Source: Polaribacter sp. KT25b (GTDB lineage: Bacteria; Bacteroidota; Bacteroidia; Flavobacteriales; Flavobacteriaceae). Taken from it: DNA of 64,000 nt. The position numbers were made by a program, and so were the translations under genes. The notes below the pieces were generated by a model, which did not search any database, had not been told where the DNA came from, and saw only the letters and a program-made list of their open reading frames with translations. This document shows positions 16,284-25,470 of the stretch, piece by piece. The DNA lies in NCBI RefSeq assembly GCF_900105145.1, contig NZ_LT629752.1, forward strand, positions 1,150,001 through 1,214,000, in the 5' to 3' direction. The stretch's first letter is position 1. Every line of letters starts with the position of its first letter.

Positions 16284-17474
16284 TTATGAATTGTATTGTT
16301 TTAAAGCTTTAGCTAAAATTTCTACAGATCTAATTAAGTCTTTTTTATTTAAAACGTATGCAATTCTTATCTGCTTTTTACCTTCGCCAGCAGTAGAATA
16401 AAATCCGCTTGCGGGCGCAACCATTACGGTTTCATTATTATCACTAAATTCTTCTAAAAGCCATTGCGCAAAATCATCAGAATCTATAACAGGTAATTCT
16501 ACAACACAATAAAAAGCACCTTTTGGATTGGCAACTTTTATACCTTCAATTTTTTTTAATTCTGTAATTAATGTATTTCTTCTTTCTACATATTCTTCAA
16601 TTACTTCATCAAAATAACTTTGTGGTGTTTCTAAAGCTGCTTCACTAGCAATTAATGCATATGTTGGCGGGCTTAACCTAGCTTGTGCAAATTTAATAGC
16701 AGTTTTAATAAATTCTTCGTTTCTAGAAACAATACAACCAATTCTTGCGCCACACATGCTGTAACGTTTAGAAACAGAGTCTATTACAATAGCATTTTGC
16801 TCTAAGCCTTCTATAGATAATATAGAAGTGTGTTGTAAACCATCGTAGGTAAATTCTCTATAAACTTCATCGGCAATTAAATATAAATCGTGCTTTAAAA
16901 CAATTTGTTTTAGTTTTTCAATTTCTTCTTTAGAGTATAAATATCCTGTCGGATTTCCTGGATTACAAATTAAAATTGCTTTTGTTTTTTTTGTGATAAG
17001 TTTTTCAAAATCTTCAATTTTGGGTAAAGCAAAATTATTATCAATAGAAGAAATTACAGGAACTACAGTAACTCCAGAAGCAGTAGAAAATCCGTTGTAA
17101 TTTGCATAAAAAGGTTCTGGAATTATAATTTCATCACCAGGGTCTGTAATACTTCCTATAGAAAAAAGTAAGGCTTCAGAACCACCGGTTGTTATTACAA
17201 TATTATTTACATTAACATTAATATTATGGTTTTTATAGTAATTGGCAAGTTTAGTTCTGTATTCTTCAGAACCTTCAGAACGTGCATAAGATAATGTTGT
17301 AATATTATTGTTTTTTACAGCATCTAAAGCAACTTGTGGTGTTTTAATATCTGGTTGACCGATATTTAAATGAAATACTTTTGTACCTCTTTTTTTAGCA
17401 TCTTCTGCATATGGCACCAATTTTCTAATTGGCGATTCTGGCATTTGTATTCCTTTTTTAGATATTGTTGGCAT
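16284..17474 (-). CDS. PLP-dependent class I/II aminotransferase (aspartate aminotransferase-like)
   Basis: The 396-residue fold-type I protein has the PLP phosphate-binding and stacking segments (TTGGSEALLFSIGS; CNPGNPTGYLYS) and the Schiff-base lysine in SVSKRYSMCGARIG (about 231-244). It transfers amino groups between amino acids and 2-oxo acids, most likely on aspartate or an aromatic amino acid. The exact substrate cannot be read from sequence. An upstream ATG is absent and the start chosen gives the usual N-terminal arm. Confidence 0.92.
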   Translation of the reverse strand: MPTISKKGIQMPESPIRKLVPYAEDAKKRGTKVFHLNIGQPDIKTPQVALDAVKNNNITTLSYARSEGSEEYRTKLANYYKNHNINVNVNNIVITTGGSEALLFSIGSITDPGDEIIIPEPFYANYNGFSTASGVTVVPVISSIDNNFALPKIEDFEKLITKKTKAILICNPGNPTGYLYSKEEIEKLKQIVLKHDLYLIADEVYREFTYDGLQHTSILSIEGLEQNAIVIDSVSKRYSMCGARIGCIVSRNEEFIKTAIKFAQARLSPPTYALIASEAALETPQSYFDEVIEEYVERRNTLITELKKIEGIKVANPKGAFYCVVELPVIDSDDFAQWLLEEFSDNNETVMVAPASGFYSTAGEGKKQIRIAYVLNKKDLIRSVEILAKALKQYNS

Positions 17475-17624
17475 AATATTGAATTACTTTATTTGTATGC
17501 AAATTTGCGAAATATTTTTTAGATGTGCATTTTAAATTAAGTTTCTTTAAATGTAAAATTTATAATAAAACTTTTTAAATCAGTTTCTTAATTTGTATCT
17601 TCATTAAAATCTAAATTTTATTTT

Positions 17625-17743
17625 TTGAAAAGAACATTAAAACTAGTTATAATTATTTTATTTACTTTTTTTTAAAAGCAAAAGCTCAAGAAAGTTTTCG
17701 TTTTATAAATCAAAGTAAAAAGCATCAACGTGTTAATTTTAAG
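17625..17743 (+). other. Frameshifted signal-peptide region of the aspartyl protease gene
   Basis: A TTG at 17625 opens a frame encoding a signal peptide (LKRTLKLVIIILFTFF), which stops at 17673 in a run of eight T (17666-17673). One extra T would join it to the downstream frame, continuing LKAKAQESFRFINQSK and then the protease domain. The hydrophobic stretch, the AKAQ cleavage-site-like end and the seamless joining show that the original gene began here. Either a base is missing in the assembly or the gene is really frameshifted. Confidence 0.8.
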
Positions 17744-18958
17744 TTGATTAATAATTTGATTGTGATTCCTTTAGTGATTAATGGTAAAGAGTTATCTTTT
17801 ATTTTAGATTCTGGTGTAACAAGAACTATTCTTTTTAATATTAGTCAAAATGATAGTATTGGTTTAAATGATGTTGAAAAATTTTCGCTTCAAGGTTTAG
17901 GAGAAGGCAAGCCAGTTGGTGCTTTGTTATCTAGAAAAAATAATATCAAAATAAAAAATATTGCAAGTAATAATGAAACTATTTATGTTCTTTTAAATGA
18001 TTATTTTGATTTATCTAGTAAAATGGGTATTACAATTCACGGAATAATTGGATACAATATTTTAAGAAATTTTGTGGTAAAAATAAATTATAAATCTAAA
18101 AAAATAGATTTCTATAATCCTAAAAGCTATGCTTATAAAAAATGTAGAAAATGTGAGGTTTTCCCTTTAGAATTTTATCAGAAAAAACCATATATAAATA
18201 CCAAAGTTCAAATTGACACAATAAGTAATGTTTTAACTGATGTAAAATTATTAATAGATTCTGGAGGAAGTGATGCTATTTGGCTTTTTGAAAATTCTAA
18301 AAAAGAAATAAAAACACCAATACGTTTTTTTAATGATATTTTAGGCGAAGGTTTAAGCGGACATATTTATGGAAATAGAAGTAGAATTCCGAAAATTAAA
18401 TTAGGAGATTTTGAAATTGAAAACCCTACTGTTTCTTTTTTAGATACAATTTCTACAAAAAACGCAAGAAGATTTAAGGAGAGAAATGGTAGTATTGGTG
18501 GCGGTATTTTAAAAAGATTTATAGTATGGTTTGATTATCCGAGTAAAAAAATTACGTTTAAAAAAAATGGCTCTTTTACTAAAGGATTTAATTATAATAT
18601 GACAGGTTTAGATGTAATTTATAATGGAAAACAATTAGTTGAAGAACAAGTTTTGAAGCCATATTCTAATAATAATGAATATAACCTTAATAATTCTATA
18701 AATTATATTTCAAGTTTTTCTTATAAGTTTAAATCGTCTTTTAAAATAAAAAGTATTTTAAAAAATTCGCCAGCAGAAAAAGCAGGATTATTAAAAGATG
18801 ATATTATTTTAAAAATAAATGGAACACCAGCTCATCATTTAAATTTAAATAAAATAATATTTAAATTTCAAGAAAAGGATAATAAGAAAATAAAAATTAT
18901 TGTTAATAGAAACGGAGAAGAATTAAAATTTGAATTCCGTTTAGAAAAAAAAATATAA
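17744..18958 (+). CDS. Retropepsin-like aspartyl protease with PDZ domain (N-terminus frameshifted)
   Basis: Two aspartyl-protease half motifs are visible: FILDSGVTRTILF (about 19-31) and LLIDSGGSDAIW (about 165-176). A C-terminal PDZ domain (about 335-400; SPAEKAGLLKDDIILKINGT) probably binds protein C-termini. The frame can only start at TTG 17744 as written, which would leave a cytoplasmic protein without its signal peptide; the natural N-terminus lies upstream across a T8 tract. Family members in Flavobacteriia are exported. If the frameshift is real, export is lost or phase-variable. Confidence 0.85.
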   Translation: MINNLIVIPLVINGKELSFILDSGVTRTILFNISQNDSIGLNDVEKFSLQGLGEGKPVGALLSRKNNIKIKNIASNNETIYVLLNDYFDLSSKMGITIHGIIGYNILRNFVVKINYKSKKIDFYNPKSYAYKKCRKCEVFPLEFYQKKPYINTKVQIDTISNVLTDVKLLIDSGGSDAIWLFENSKKEIKTPIRFFNDILGEGLSGHIYGNRSRIPKIKLGDFEIENPTVSFLDTISTKNARRFKERNGSIGGGILKRFIVWFDYPSKKITFKKNGSFTKGFNYNMTGLDVIYNGKQLVEEQVLKPYSNNNEYNLNNSINYISSFSYKFKSSFKIKSILKNSPAEKAGLLKDDIILKINGTPAHHLNLNKIIFKFQEKDNKKIKIIVNRNGEELKFEFRLEKKI

Positions 18959-18959
18959 A

Positions 18960-19370
18960 CTAGATTTCAGAATTAGAAAGCATACTTTTTTCTTTTTCTA
19001 AAGATACGCCATTGCTAATAATTCCTTTTATTCTAAGAACTTTAATTGCTTCTGTAGCGTTAGAGAAAATAGTAATAGATTTAGAAAAACCACCAACTCT
19101 TTTTGTATCGTAAGAAACTTTTATTTCGCCTTTTTCTCCAGGCATAATTGGTTTTTCTGGTTTTTTAGGAACCGTGCAACCACAAGAAGATTGTATTCTT
19201 TTTATAATTATAGGTTGATCGCCAATATTTGTAAATGTAAAAATCCTTTCACCATCTGCACCTTTATTAATTTTTCCATAATTAATTGTTTCCTTTTCAA
19301 ATTTAAACTCTTGTGCGTTTATAGAAAACGAAATTAAAAATAAAACTAAAATAGAAGTAAGGCTTTTCAT
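18960..19370 (-). CDS. DUF1573 exported protein
   Basis: The 136-residue protein has a signal peptide (about 1-19, ending INAQE) and one DUF1573 immunoglobulin-like domain with the family signature SSCGCTVPKKPEKPIMPGEK (about 63-82). Such proteins occur in many copies in Bacteroidota; function is unknown. It is convergent with the protease gene with only one base between the stops. Confidence 0.88.
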   Translation of the reverse strand: MKSLTSILVLFLISFSINAQEFKFEKETINYGKINKGADGERIFTFTNIGDQPIIIKRIQSSCGCTVPKKPEKPIMPGEKGEIKVSYDTKRVGGFSKSITIFSNATEAIKVLRIKGIISNGVSLEKEKSMLSNSEI

Positions 19371-19456
19371 AATTAGAAATTTATAGTGTAAAATTATAAC
19401 TTATTTTTTGTTTTAAAAAATCAATCAATCTATTTTTTCTACAAAATAGATAATTG

Positions 19457-19464
19457 TATTTTTG
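19457..19464 (+). promoter_or_regulatory. -7 box of valS promoter
   Basis: TATTTTTG followed by CC matches TAnnTTTG, 31 bases before the valS ATG. The TTG at its end could be mistaken for a start codon. Confidence 0.6.
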
Positions 19465-19494
19465 CCAACTATATATCAAAAAGGATACCAAAGT

Positions 19495-22131
19495 ATGACA
19501 ATTCCATCTAAATACGATGCAAAACAAGTAGAAGATAAATGGTACGATTACTGGATGAAAAATAACTATTTTCATTCAACGCCAGATGAAAGAGAGCCTT
19601 ACACAATTGTAATTCCGCCGCCAAACGTAACAGGAGTTTTACACATGGGGCACATGTTAAATAATACCATACAAGATGTATTAATAAGACGTGCACGTTT
19701 ATTAGGTAAAAATGCTTGTTGGGTTCCAGGTACAGACCACGCATCTATTGCTACTGAAGCAAAAGTTGTTGCAAAGTTAAAAGAACAAGGAATTAAAAAA
19801 AGCGATTTAACTCGAGAAGAGTTTTTACAACATGCTTTTGATTGGAAAGATGAATACGGAGGAATTATCTTAGAACAATTAAAAAAACTTGGAGCTTCTT
19901 GTGATTGGGAAAGAACTGCGTTTACAATGGATCCAGAAATGTCTGAATCTGTAATTAAAGTTTTTGTTGATTTATATAACAAAGGTTTAATTTATAGAGG
20001 TTACAGAATGGTAAACTGGGATCCTGAAGCTAAAACGACACTTTCTGATGAAGAAGTAATTCACGAAGAAAGACAAGGAAACTTGTACTATTTAGAATAT
20101 AAGATTGAAGGTTCTACAGATACTTTAACAATTGCAACAACACGTCCAGAAACTATTTTTGGAGATACTGCAATTTGTATCAACCCAAATGACGAGCGTT
20201 TTACACATTTAAAAGGAAAGAAAGCAATTGTGCCGCTTTGTGGAAGAATTATTCCGATTATAGAAGATGAATATGTAGATTTAGAATTTGGTACAGGTTG
20301 TTTAAAAGTGACGCCTGCTCACGATGAGAATGATAAGAATTTAGGTGATAAGCATAAATTAGAAGTTATTGATATTTTTAATGATGATGCTTCTTTAAAT
20401 TCCTTTGGATTACATTATCAAGGAAAAGACAGATTTGTAGTTCGTAAAGAAATTGCTAAAGAATTAGAAGAAAAAGGAATTTTAGTAAAAACTGAAGTTC
20501 ATACAAATAAAGTTGGTACATCAGAAAGAACAAAAGCCGTTATAGAACCAAGATTGTCTGATCAATGGTTTTTAAAAATGAAAGATTTAGCACAACCTGC
20601 AATTGATGCTGTTTTAGGTGAAGATGCTGAAATCAATTTATATCCAAAGAAATTCGAAAACACATACCGCCATTGGATGGAAAATGTGCGTGATTGGAAC
20701 ATTTCTCGTCAACTTTGGTGGGGACAACAAATTCCTGCATTTTTCTACGGAGATGGAAAAGAGGATTTTGTAGTTGCAGAAAATATTGATGATGCTTTAG
20801 TTTTAGCTAAAGAAAAAACAGGAAAATCAAATTTACAAACATCAGATTTAAAACAAGATGAAGACGCACTAGATACTTGGTTTTCTTCTTGGTTGTGGCC
20901 AATGTCTGTTTTCGACGGAATTAGAAATCCAGAGAACGAAGAAATTAAATATTATTATCCAACAAACGATTTAGTTACAGGACCAGATATTTTATTTTTC
21001 TGGGTTGCAAGAATGATTGTTGCAGGTTATGAATATAAAGACGAGAAACCTTTCCAGAATGTGTATTTAACAGGTTTGGTTAGAGATAAGCAAAGACGTA
21101 AAATGTCTAAATCTTTAGGAAACTCGCCAGATGCATTAAAATTAATTGACGATTATGGAGCAGACGGAGTAAGAGTAGGACTTTTATTAAGTTCTGCCGC
21201 AGGTAACGATTTAATGTTTGATGAAGATTTATGTCAGCAAGGAAAAGGATTTGCAAATAAAATTTGGAATGCTTTCCGTTTGATAAAAGGTTGGGAAGTT
21301 GATGCAAGCTTACCACAACCAGAAACGGCTAAAATTGGATTGACTTGGTATGAAGCTAAGTTTCAAAAAACATTGGCAGAAATTGAAGATCATTTTTCTA
21401 AATATCGTTTATCAGACGCTTTAATGGCAATTTACAAATTAATTAATGACGATTTTTCTTCATGGTTATTAGAAATTGTAAAGCCTGCATATCAACAACC
21501 AATTGATAAAAAGACTTTTGATGCGATTATTGAAGTTTTAGAAAATAACTTAAAGGTTTTACACCCTTTTATGCCTTTCTTAACGGAAGAAATTTGGCAA
21601 TATATTGCAGATAGAACTACAGAAGAAGCTTTAGTTATTGCAAAATATCCAGAAATTAAAGAATTCGATACTCAGATTATTGCTGATTTTGAATTCGCTA
21701 CAGATATAGTTTCAGGTATTAGAACCATCAGAAAAGATAAAAATATTTCTTTTAAAGACGCTGTAGAATTATTTGTTGTTGATGCAGAAAAAAGTTCTAA
21801 AGAATTTGATGCTGTTATTCAAAAATTAACAAATACAGAAGCTATAAATTATGTTTCAGAAAAAGTAGAAGGAGCATCATTTAGAGTAAAATCTAATGAG
21901 TATTTTATTCCTATTTCTATAGAAAATATTGATGTTGAAGCAGAAATTAAAAAATTAGAAACAGAGTTAAAAAGAGCAGAAGGTTTCTTATTCGGAATAA
22001 ATAAAAAGCTTTCTAACGAGCGTTTTGTATCTAATGCACCAGAAAAAGTATTGGCTTTAGAACGTAAAAAAGAGGCAGATACTATTGCAAAAATTGAAAC
22101 TATAAAAAGTAGTTTATCTTCGTTGCAGTAA
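19495..22131 (+). CDS. valS: Valyl-tRNA synthetase
   Basis: Class I synthetase charging tRNA-Val and editing mischarged Thr. The HIGH-type motif is [14 protein letters not shown] near the N-terminus and the KMSKS loop is [10 protein letters not shown] (about 535-544). A C-terminal coiled-coil arm is present (about 800-878). I chose ATG 19495 (878 residues, [11 protein letters not shown]), because the in-frame TTG at 19462 lies within the promoter -7 box and the extra 11 residues are not family-like. Followed by a hairpin terminator. Confidence 0.97.
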   Translation: MTIPSKYDAKQVEDKWYDYWMKNNYFHSTPDEREPYTIVIPPPNVTGVLHMGHMLNNTIQDVLIRRARLLGKNACWVPGTDHASIATEAKVVAKLKEQGIKKSDLTREEFLQHAFDWKDEYGGIILEQLKKLGASCDWERTAFTMDPEMSESVIKVFVDLYNKGLIYRGYRMVNWDPEAKTTLSDEEVIHEERQGNLYYLEYKIEGSTDTLTIATTRPETIFGDTAICINPNDERFTHLKGKKAIVPLCGRIIPIIEDEYVDLEFGTGCLKVTPAHDENDKNLGDKHKLEVIDIFNDDASLNSFGLHYQGKDRFVVRKEIAKELEEKGILVKTEVHTNKVGTSERTKAVIEPRLSDQWFLKMKDLAQPAIDAVLGEDAEINLYPKKFENTYRHWMENVRDWNISRQLWWGQQIPAFFYGDGKEDFVVAENIDDALVLAKEKTGKSNLQTSDLKQDEDALDTWFSSWLWPMSVFDGIRNPENEEIKYYYPTNDLVTGPDILFFWVARMIVAGYEYKDEKPFQNVYLTGLVRDKQRRKMSKSLGNSPDALKLIDDYGADGVRVGLLLSSAAGNDLMFDEDLCQQGKGFANKIWNAFRLIKGWEVDASLPQPETAKIGLTWYEAKFQKTLAEIEDHFSKYRLSDALMAIYKLINDDFSSWLLEIVKPAYQQPIDKKTFDAIIEVLENNLKVLHPFMPFLTEEIWQYIADRTTEEALVIAKYPEIKEFDTQIIADFEFATDIVSGIRTIRKDKNISFKDAVELFVVDAEKSSKEFDAVIQKLTNTEAINYVSEKVEGASFRVKSNEYFIPISIENIDVEAEIKKLETELKRAEGFLFGINKKLSNERFVSNAPEKVLALERKKEADTIAKIETIKSSLSSLQ

Positions 22132-22157
22132 GATTTATTTTAGATATTTTATAATTA

Positions 22158-22192
22158 AAAAAACCATAATAGACTTTCTATTATGGTTTTTT
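22158..22192 (+). terminator. Terminator of valS
   Basis: AAAACCATAATAGA (22160-22173) pairs with TCTATTATGGTTTT (22177-22190) around a three-base loop, ending in T residues. Confidence 0.9.
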
Positions 22193-22284
22193 AGTTAAAA
22201 CTTAAAAAATGTTAAGATTTATCTAAATGTATAATGTATTTACTTCTTTCAAGTTTTATATAATAACAAACAAAACTGAAAATA

Positions 22285-22437
22285 ATGAAAAAAACAATCA
22301 TCCCCATTTTAGCTCTAATTTTAGTAGCAGCATCGTGTGTTTCCAAAAAAAAGTATGTTGCTTTAGAGAGTCAGTAAACAAATGTTAAAGTAAATCTTCA
22401 AAAAACAACGATAGAAATAGAAGAACTAAAATTATAA
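22285..22437 (+). pseudogene. Remnant of an OmpA-type lipoprotein gene
   Basis: ATG at 22285 opens a perfect lipoprotein signal peptide (ILVAASCVSKKKYVALESQ) that stops at 22375 after 30 residues. The same frame then continues after the stop for 19 codons of coiled-coil-like sequence (LQKTTIEIEELKL) before another stop at 22435. The SCVSKKKYVALE start is what I know from OmpA/MotB-family lipoproteins of Flavobacteriia, which are several hundred residues long. The rest of the gene is missing and a terminator follows, so it appears to be a decayed or internally deleted copy. Confidence 0.65.
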
Positions 22438-22517
22438 TTTTACCAAATTTAGACAAATTCTTTGCTTTAATTTCTGATGAAAAAATAAAGAGCTAATTAT
22501 AACTTTTTTTAATATAA

Positions 22518-22556
22518 AAAATCCTTCAAAGTTTAAAACTTGAAGGATTTTTTTTT
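22518..22556. terminator. Terminator between lipoprotein remnant and mazG
   Basis: AATCCTTCAA (22520-22529) pairs with TTGAAGGATT (22540-22549), followed by a T run on the plus strand and preceded by an A run, so it also serves minus-strand mazG. Confidence 0.87.
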
Positions 22557-22573
22557 GATTATTTTATTGTAAA

Positions 22574-23353
22574 TTATTTAAAAAATTCTTTCGATTTTTC
22601 CCAATAAATATCCATTTCTACTAAAGACATTTCAGATAGTTCTTTGCCTTCTTTTTTAGCTTCTTGTTCTAAATATTGAAAACGATTTATAAATTTCTTA
22701 TTCGTTTTTTCTAAAGCATTTTCTGGATTTACGCCAATAAAACGAGCGTAATTAATCATAGAAAATAAAACATCACCAAATTCTTTTTCGGTATTTTCTT
22801 TATTGCCTGCTTTTACTTCTTCGTTTAATTCTGTAAGTTCTTCTTGTACTTTTGCCCAAACTTGTTCGGGTTTTTCCCAATCGAAACCAACACCTTTTAC
22901 TTTTTCTTGAATTCTACTAGCTTTTACAACCGCTGGCAAACTTTTAGGAACACCTTCTAAAACAGATTTCTTTCCTTCTTTTAGTTTTAGTTGTTCCCAA
23001 TTTCGTTTTACATCTTCTTCATTTTTAACAACAACATCGCCATAAATATGAGGGTGTCTATGAATTAATTTATCAGAAATAGCGTTTGCAACATCAGCAA
23101 TATCAAAAGCTTTTTTCTCGCTTCCAATTTTTGAGTAAAAAACAATGTGCAACAAAACATCACCTAATTCTTTTTTTATTTCTTGTAAATCGTTATCAAG
23201 AATAGCATCAGCTAATTCGTACGTTTCTTCAATTGTTAAATGACGTAAACTTTCTAAGGTTTGTTTTTTATCCCACGGACACTTCTCACGAAGATCATCC
23301 ATAATATCTAACAAACGATTAAAAGCTGCTAATTGTTCTTTTCTTGAATTCAT
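22574..23353 (-). CDS. mazG: Nucleoside triphosphate pyrophosphohydrolase
   Basis: House-cleaning enzyme that hydrolyses NTPs to NMP and pyrophosphate. The 259-residue protein has the two-domain MazG layout: CPWDKKQTLESLRHLTIEE (about 25-43) with the EExxE metal motif and EIKKELGDVLLHIVFYSKI, then a second copy with EKEFGDVLFSMINYAR in the C-terminal half. Length is that of the long E. coli-type enzyme. Stands alone on the minus strand. Confidence 0.95.
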   Translation of the reverse strand: MNSRKEQLAAFNRLLDIMDDLREKCPWDKKQTLESLRHLTIEETYELADAILDNDLQEIKKELGDVLLHIVFYSKIGSEKKAFDIADVANAISDKLIHRHPHIYGDVVVKNEEDVKRNWEQLKLKEGKKSVLEGVPKSLPAVVKASRIQEKVKGVGFDWEKPEQVWAKVQEELTELNEEVKAGNKENTEKEFGDVLFSMINYARFIGVNPENALEKTNKKFINRFQYLEQEAKKEGKELSEMSLVEMDIYWEKSKEFFK

Positions 23354-23413
23354 TTTTTTTCTTAGAGTTTCAAAGTTTCAAAGCCTTAGAGTATTAAGAA
23401 TTCAGTATATTTA

Positions 23414-23438
23414 TTTACAGCTGTTTTGGTGCTGTAAA
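23414..23438. other. Hairpin in the mazG-DUF5606 gap
   Basis: TTTACAGC (23414-23421) pairs with GCTGTAAA (23431-23438) around a nine-base loop. No T tract follows. It lies among short CAGTAT/ACTGATACT-type repeats and may be a degenerate interspersed repeat. Confidence 0.4.
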
Positions 23439-23480
23439 CTGATACTAATTATTGCTATTGAATACTCTCAACTATATAAT

Positions 23481-23906
23481 TTACTCTTTCTCTGTATCTT
23501 CTACAGTCGTTGTTTCTTCGGTTTTAGAAAAATCCATTCCAGAAACTACTAATAAATTATACCACTGAATTACTTTTTTAATGTTAGAAGCATACACTCT
23601 CTCCTCATCATAATTTGGTAAAATTTCAGCAAAAAAAGCAGCTAATTTTTTACCACTTTCCTTGTGAGAAATTGCTTCTTTTCCTTCTGTTTTTTCAAAC
23701 ATTGATTGAAAAATAGTTAATAAAGGCACATCTTCTTCATACGTGTAAATTGCAATATTTTCTAACAAACTAACATTTTGTGTAGAGTTAATTGCTAAAC
23801 GTTTTTTGTCTGTTAAAGATTCTACAATTATTGCATTTTTAGATTGCGAAACTACTTGGTATAAACCTGGTTTACCGTTAACAGAAATGATTTTATTAAA
23901 TTCCAT
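23481..23906 (-). CDS. DUF5606 protein
   Basis: The 141-residue soluble protein starts MEFNKIISVNGKPGLYQVVS, characteristic of the DUF5606 family found only in Bacteroidota, as far as I know. The N-terminal half is a small beta domain (about 1-60) and the C-terminal half is helical with an acidic tail. Function is unknown. It lies between def and mazG on the same strand, with gaps of 133 and 127 bases. Confidence 0.85.
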   Translation of the reverse strand: MEFNKIISVNGKPGLYQVVSQSKNAIIVESLTDKKRLAINSTQNVSLLENIAIYTYEEDVPLLTIFQSMFEKTEGKEAISHKESGKKLAAFFAEILPNYDEERVYASNIKKVIQWYNLLVVSGMDFSKTEETTTVEDTEKE

Positions 23907-24039
23907 ATTTTATATATTGTTTGTCTCTTCGATAATTATCGAGAGTTTTTTTTAATTGAAAATTGTTGTTTTTTTAAGTATATTTATTACTATAAATCAT
24001 TTTTTTTTGATTTATAGTAAAATTTAAAAGACGTTAGTT

Positions 24040-24630
24040 TTATTTACCTTTTTTTAAATTAGGAAACCTCATTCTGTAATCTGCATTAACTTTTCCTTTA
24101 GAAATATTTTCTAATCTCTTTTTTAATAACCTTTTTCTAAGTGTAGAAAGTTTATCAGTAAATAAAATACCTTCAATATGATCGTATTCATGTTGAAAAA
24201 CTCTAGCAGCTAGTCCTTCTAAAACTTCTGTGTGTGTGTTAAAATCTTCATCTTGATATTCAATCGTTATTTTTGGTTGACGAGATACATCTTCGCGAAC
24301 ATCAGGAATACTTAAACAGCCTTCATTAAAAGACCATTCTTCACCTTCTTCTTTAACGATTTGTGCATTTATAAAAACTCTGTTAAATGTTTTTAAAGTT
24401 GCTCTATCTTCATCACTTAAATCTTCATCTTCAGCAAAAGGAGAAGCATCAATAATAAATAAACGAATTGCAAGTCCAATTTGAGGGGCCGCCAAACCAA
24501 CACCAGAAGCATTGTACATGGTTTCTTTCATGTTGGCAATTAATGTTTCTAATTTTGGATAATCTTTGTCAATTTCTGTTCCTACTTTTCTAAGAACAGG
24601 ATCTCCATAAGCTATAATTGGTAATATCAT
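24040..24630 (-). CDS. def: Peptide deformylase
   Basis: Removes the formyl group from the N-terminal Met of new proteins. All three motifs are present in the 196-residue protein: GVGLAAPQIG (about 43-52), EGCLSIP (about 103-109, metal cysteine) and QHEYDHIEG (about 144-152, HExxH metal histidines and catalytic glutamate). Stands alone with its own promoter box upstream. Confidence 0.97.
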   Translation of the reverse strand: MILPIIAYGDPVLRKVGTEIDKDYPKLETLIANMKETMYNASGVGLAAPQIGLAIRLFIIDASPFAEDEDLSDEDRATLKTFNRVFINAQIVKEEGEEWSFNEGCLSIPDVREDVSRQPKITIEYQDEDFNTHTEVLEGLAARVFQHEYDHIEGILFTDKLSTLRKRLLKKRLENISKGKVNADYRMRFPNLKKGK

Positions 24631-24650
24631 TTTTAATTTTTTATTGATTG

Positions 24651-24658
24651 CAAAAGTA
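24651..24658 (-). promoter_or_regulatory. -7 box of def promoter
   Basis: On the minus strand the sequence reads TACTTTTG followed by C, matching TAnnTTTG, about 20 bases before the def start. Confidence 0.6.
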
Positions 24659-24868
24659 CAATTTAGAATTACGAATTACCAATTTTTGAATTATGAATTT
24701 TAATAATCAATAATTTTAACAAGTTATGCACTTACTATGGTTTTAAGAAACTAAAGGTATTTAAAAGGATAGATTTTTTTTTAAAATAAAAACGCTGTTG
24801 TAAAGCAAATTTGTATTTAAGAATACTACATTTTAAACATGCAATTTAACAGTTACATAGTAAAGATA

Positions 24869-25282
24869 TCAATTTTTATTATATAAGTAAGATTGTAAAA
24901 TAATTGTGGCACTAATTTCGTCTACTAATGCTTTATTTTTACGCTGATTTTTCTTTAAACCTCCATCAATCATGGTTTGAAAAGCCATTTTAGAAGTAAA
25001 ACGTTCATCGACCCTTTTTACTTTAATTTGTGGTATTTCTTTGGATAATTTTTCTAGAAACGGCAGTATCAAAGCTTCACTTTCACTATCCGTATTATTC
25101 ATCTGTTTTGGCTTTCCAACGATAAAAAGCTCTACCTTTTCTTTAGAAATGTATTCTTTTAAAAACGCGAAAATTTCATCCGTATTAACAGTTGTTAAAC
25201 CAGAAGCAATAATTTGCAATTCGTCTGTAACTGCAATTCCTGTTCTTTTTTTTCCAAAATCAATCGCTAAAATTCTTCCCAA
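24869..25282 (-). CDS. ruvX: Putative pre-16S rRNA nuclease / Holliday junction resolvase-like
   Basis: YqgF/RuvX family, RNase H fold, involved in maturing the 5' end of 16S rRNA. The start LGRILAIDFGKKRTGIAV contains the catalytic DFG; FIVGKPKQMNN and VDERFTSKMA are the other family blocks. I chose TTG at 25282, giving 137 residues. The frame is open upstream to 25387, but a TAnnTTTG promoter box lies immediately upstream of this TTG and the added residues are not family-like. Confidence 0.9.
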   Translation of the reverse strand: MGRILAIDFGKKRTGIAVTDELQIIASGLTTVNTDEIFAFLKEYISKEKVELFIVGKPKQMNNTDSESEALILPFLEKLSKEIPQIKVKRVDERFTSKMAFQTMIDGGLKKNQRKNKALVDEISATIILQSYLYNKN

Positions 25283-25299
25283 TTTGTATACTTTTTTTG

Positions 25300-25307
25300 C
25301 AAAAATA
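25300..25307 (-). promoter_or_regulatory. -7 box of ruvX promoter
   Basis: On the minus strand the sequence reads TATTTTTG followed by C, about 17 bases before the TTG start of ruvX. It decides the start choice for that gene. Confidence 0.6.
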
Positions 25308-25443
25308 AAGTTTATAGTTTTAATAAGATAAATTAATGAGAATATTATCAATAAGTTAGATAGAAAACGCTTTTGTATTTTAAACAAAGGAGGAATATCT
25401 GTTTAAAAAATGTATCTTCGCTATTAGTTTTTGTAGATAAATT

Positions 25444-25451
25444 TATATTTG
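25444..25451 (+). promoter_or_regulatory. -7 box of dapD promoter
   Basis: TATATTTG followed by C matches TAnnTTTG, 20 bases before the dapD ATG. Confidence 0.6.
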
Positions 25452-25470
25452 CAAAAATGAATTTATTAAG

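Noticed and set aside
19462..19494. TTG start for valS
   Set aside because: The TTG is part of the TATTTTTG promoter box; ATG 19495 gives the family N-terminus.
25283..25387. N-terminal extension of ruvX
   Set aside because: It is the open frame upstream of a promoter box; RuvX proteins are about 137 residues and start at the DFG-containing strand.
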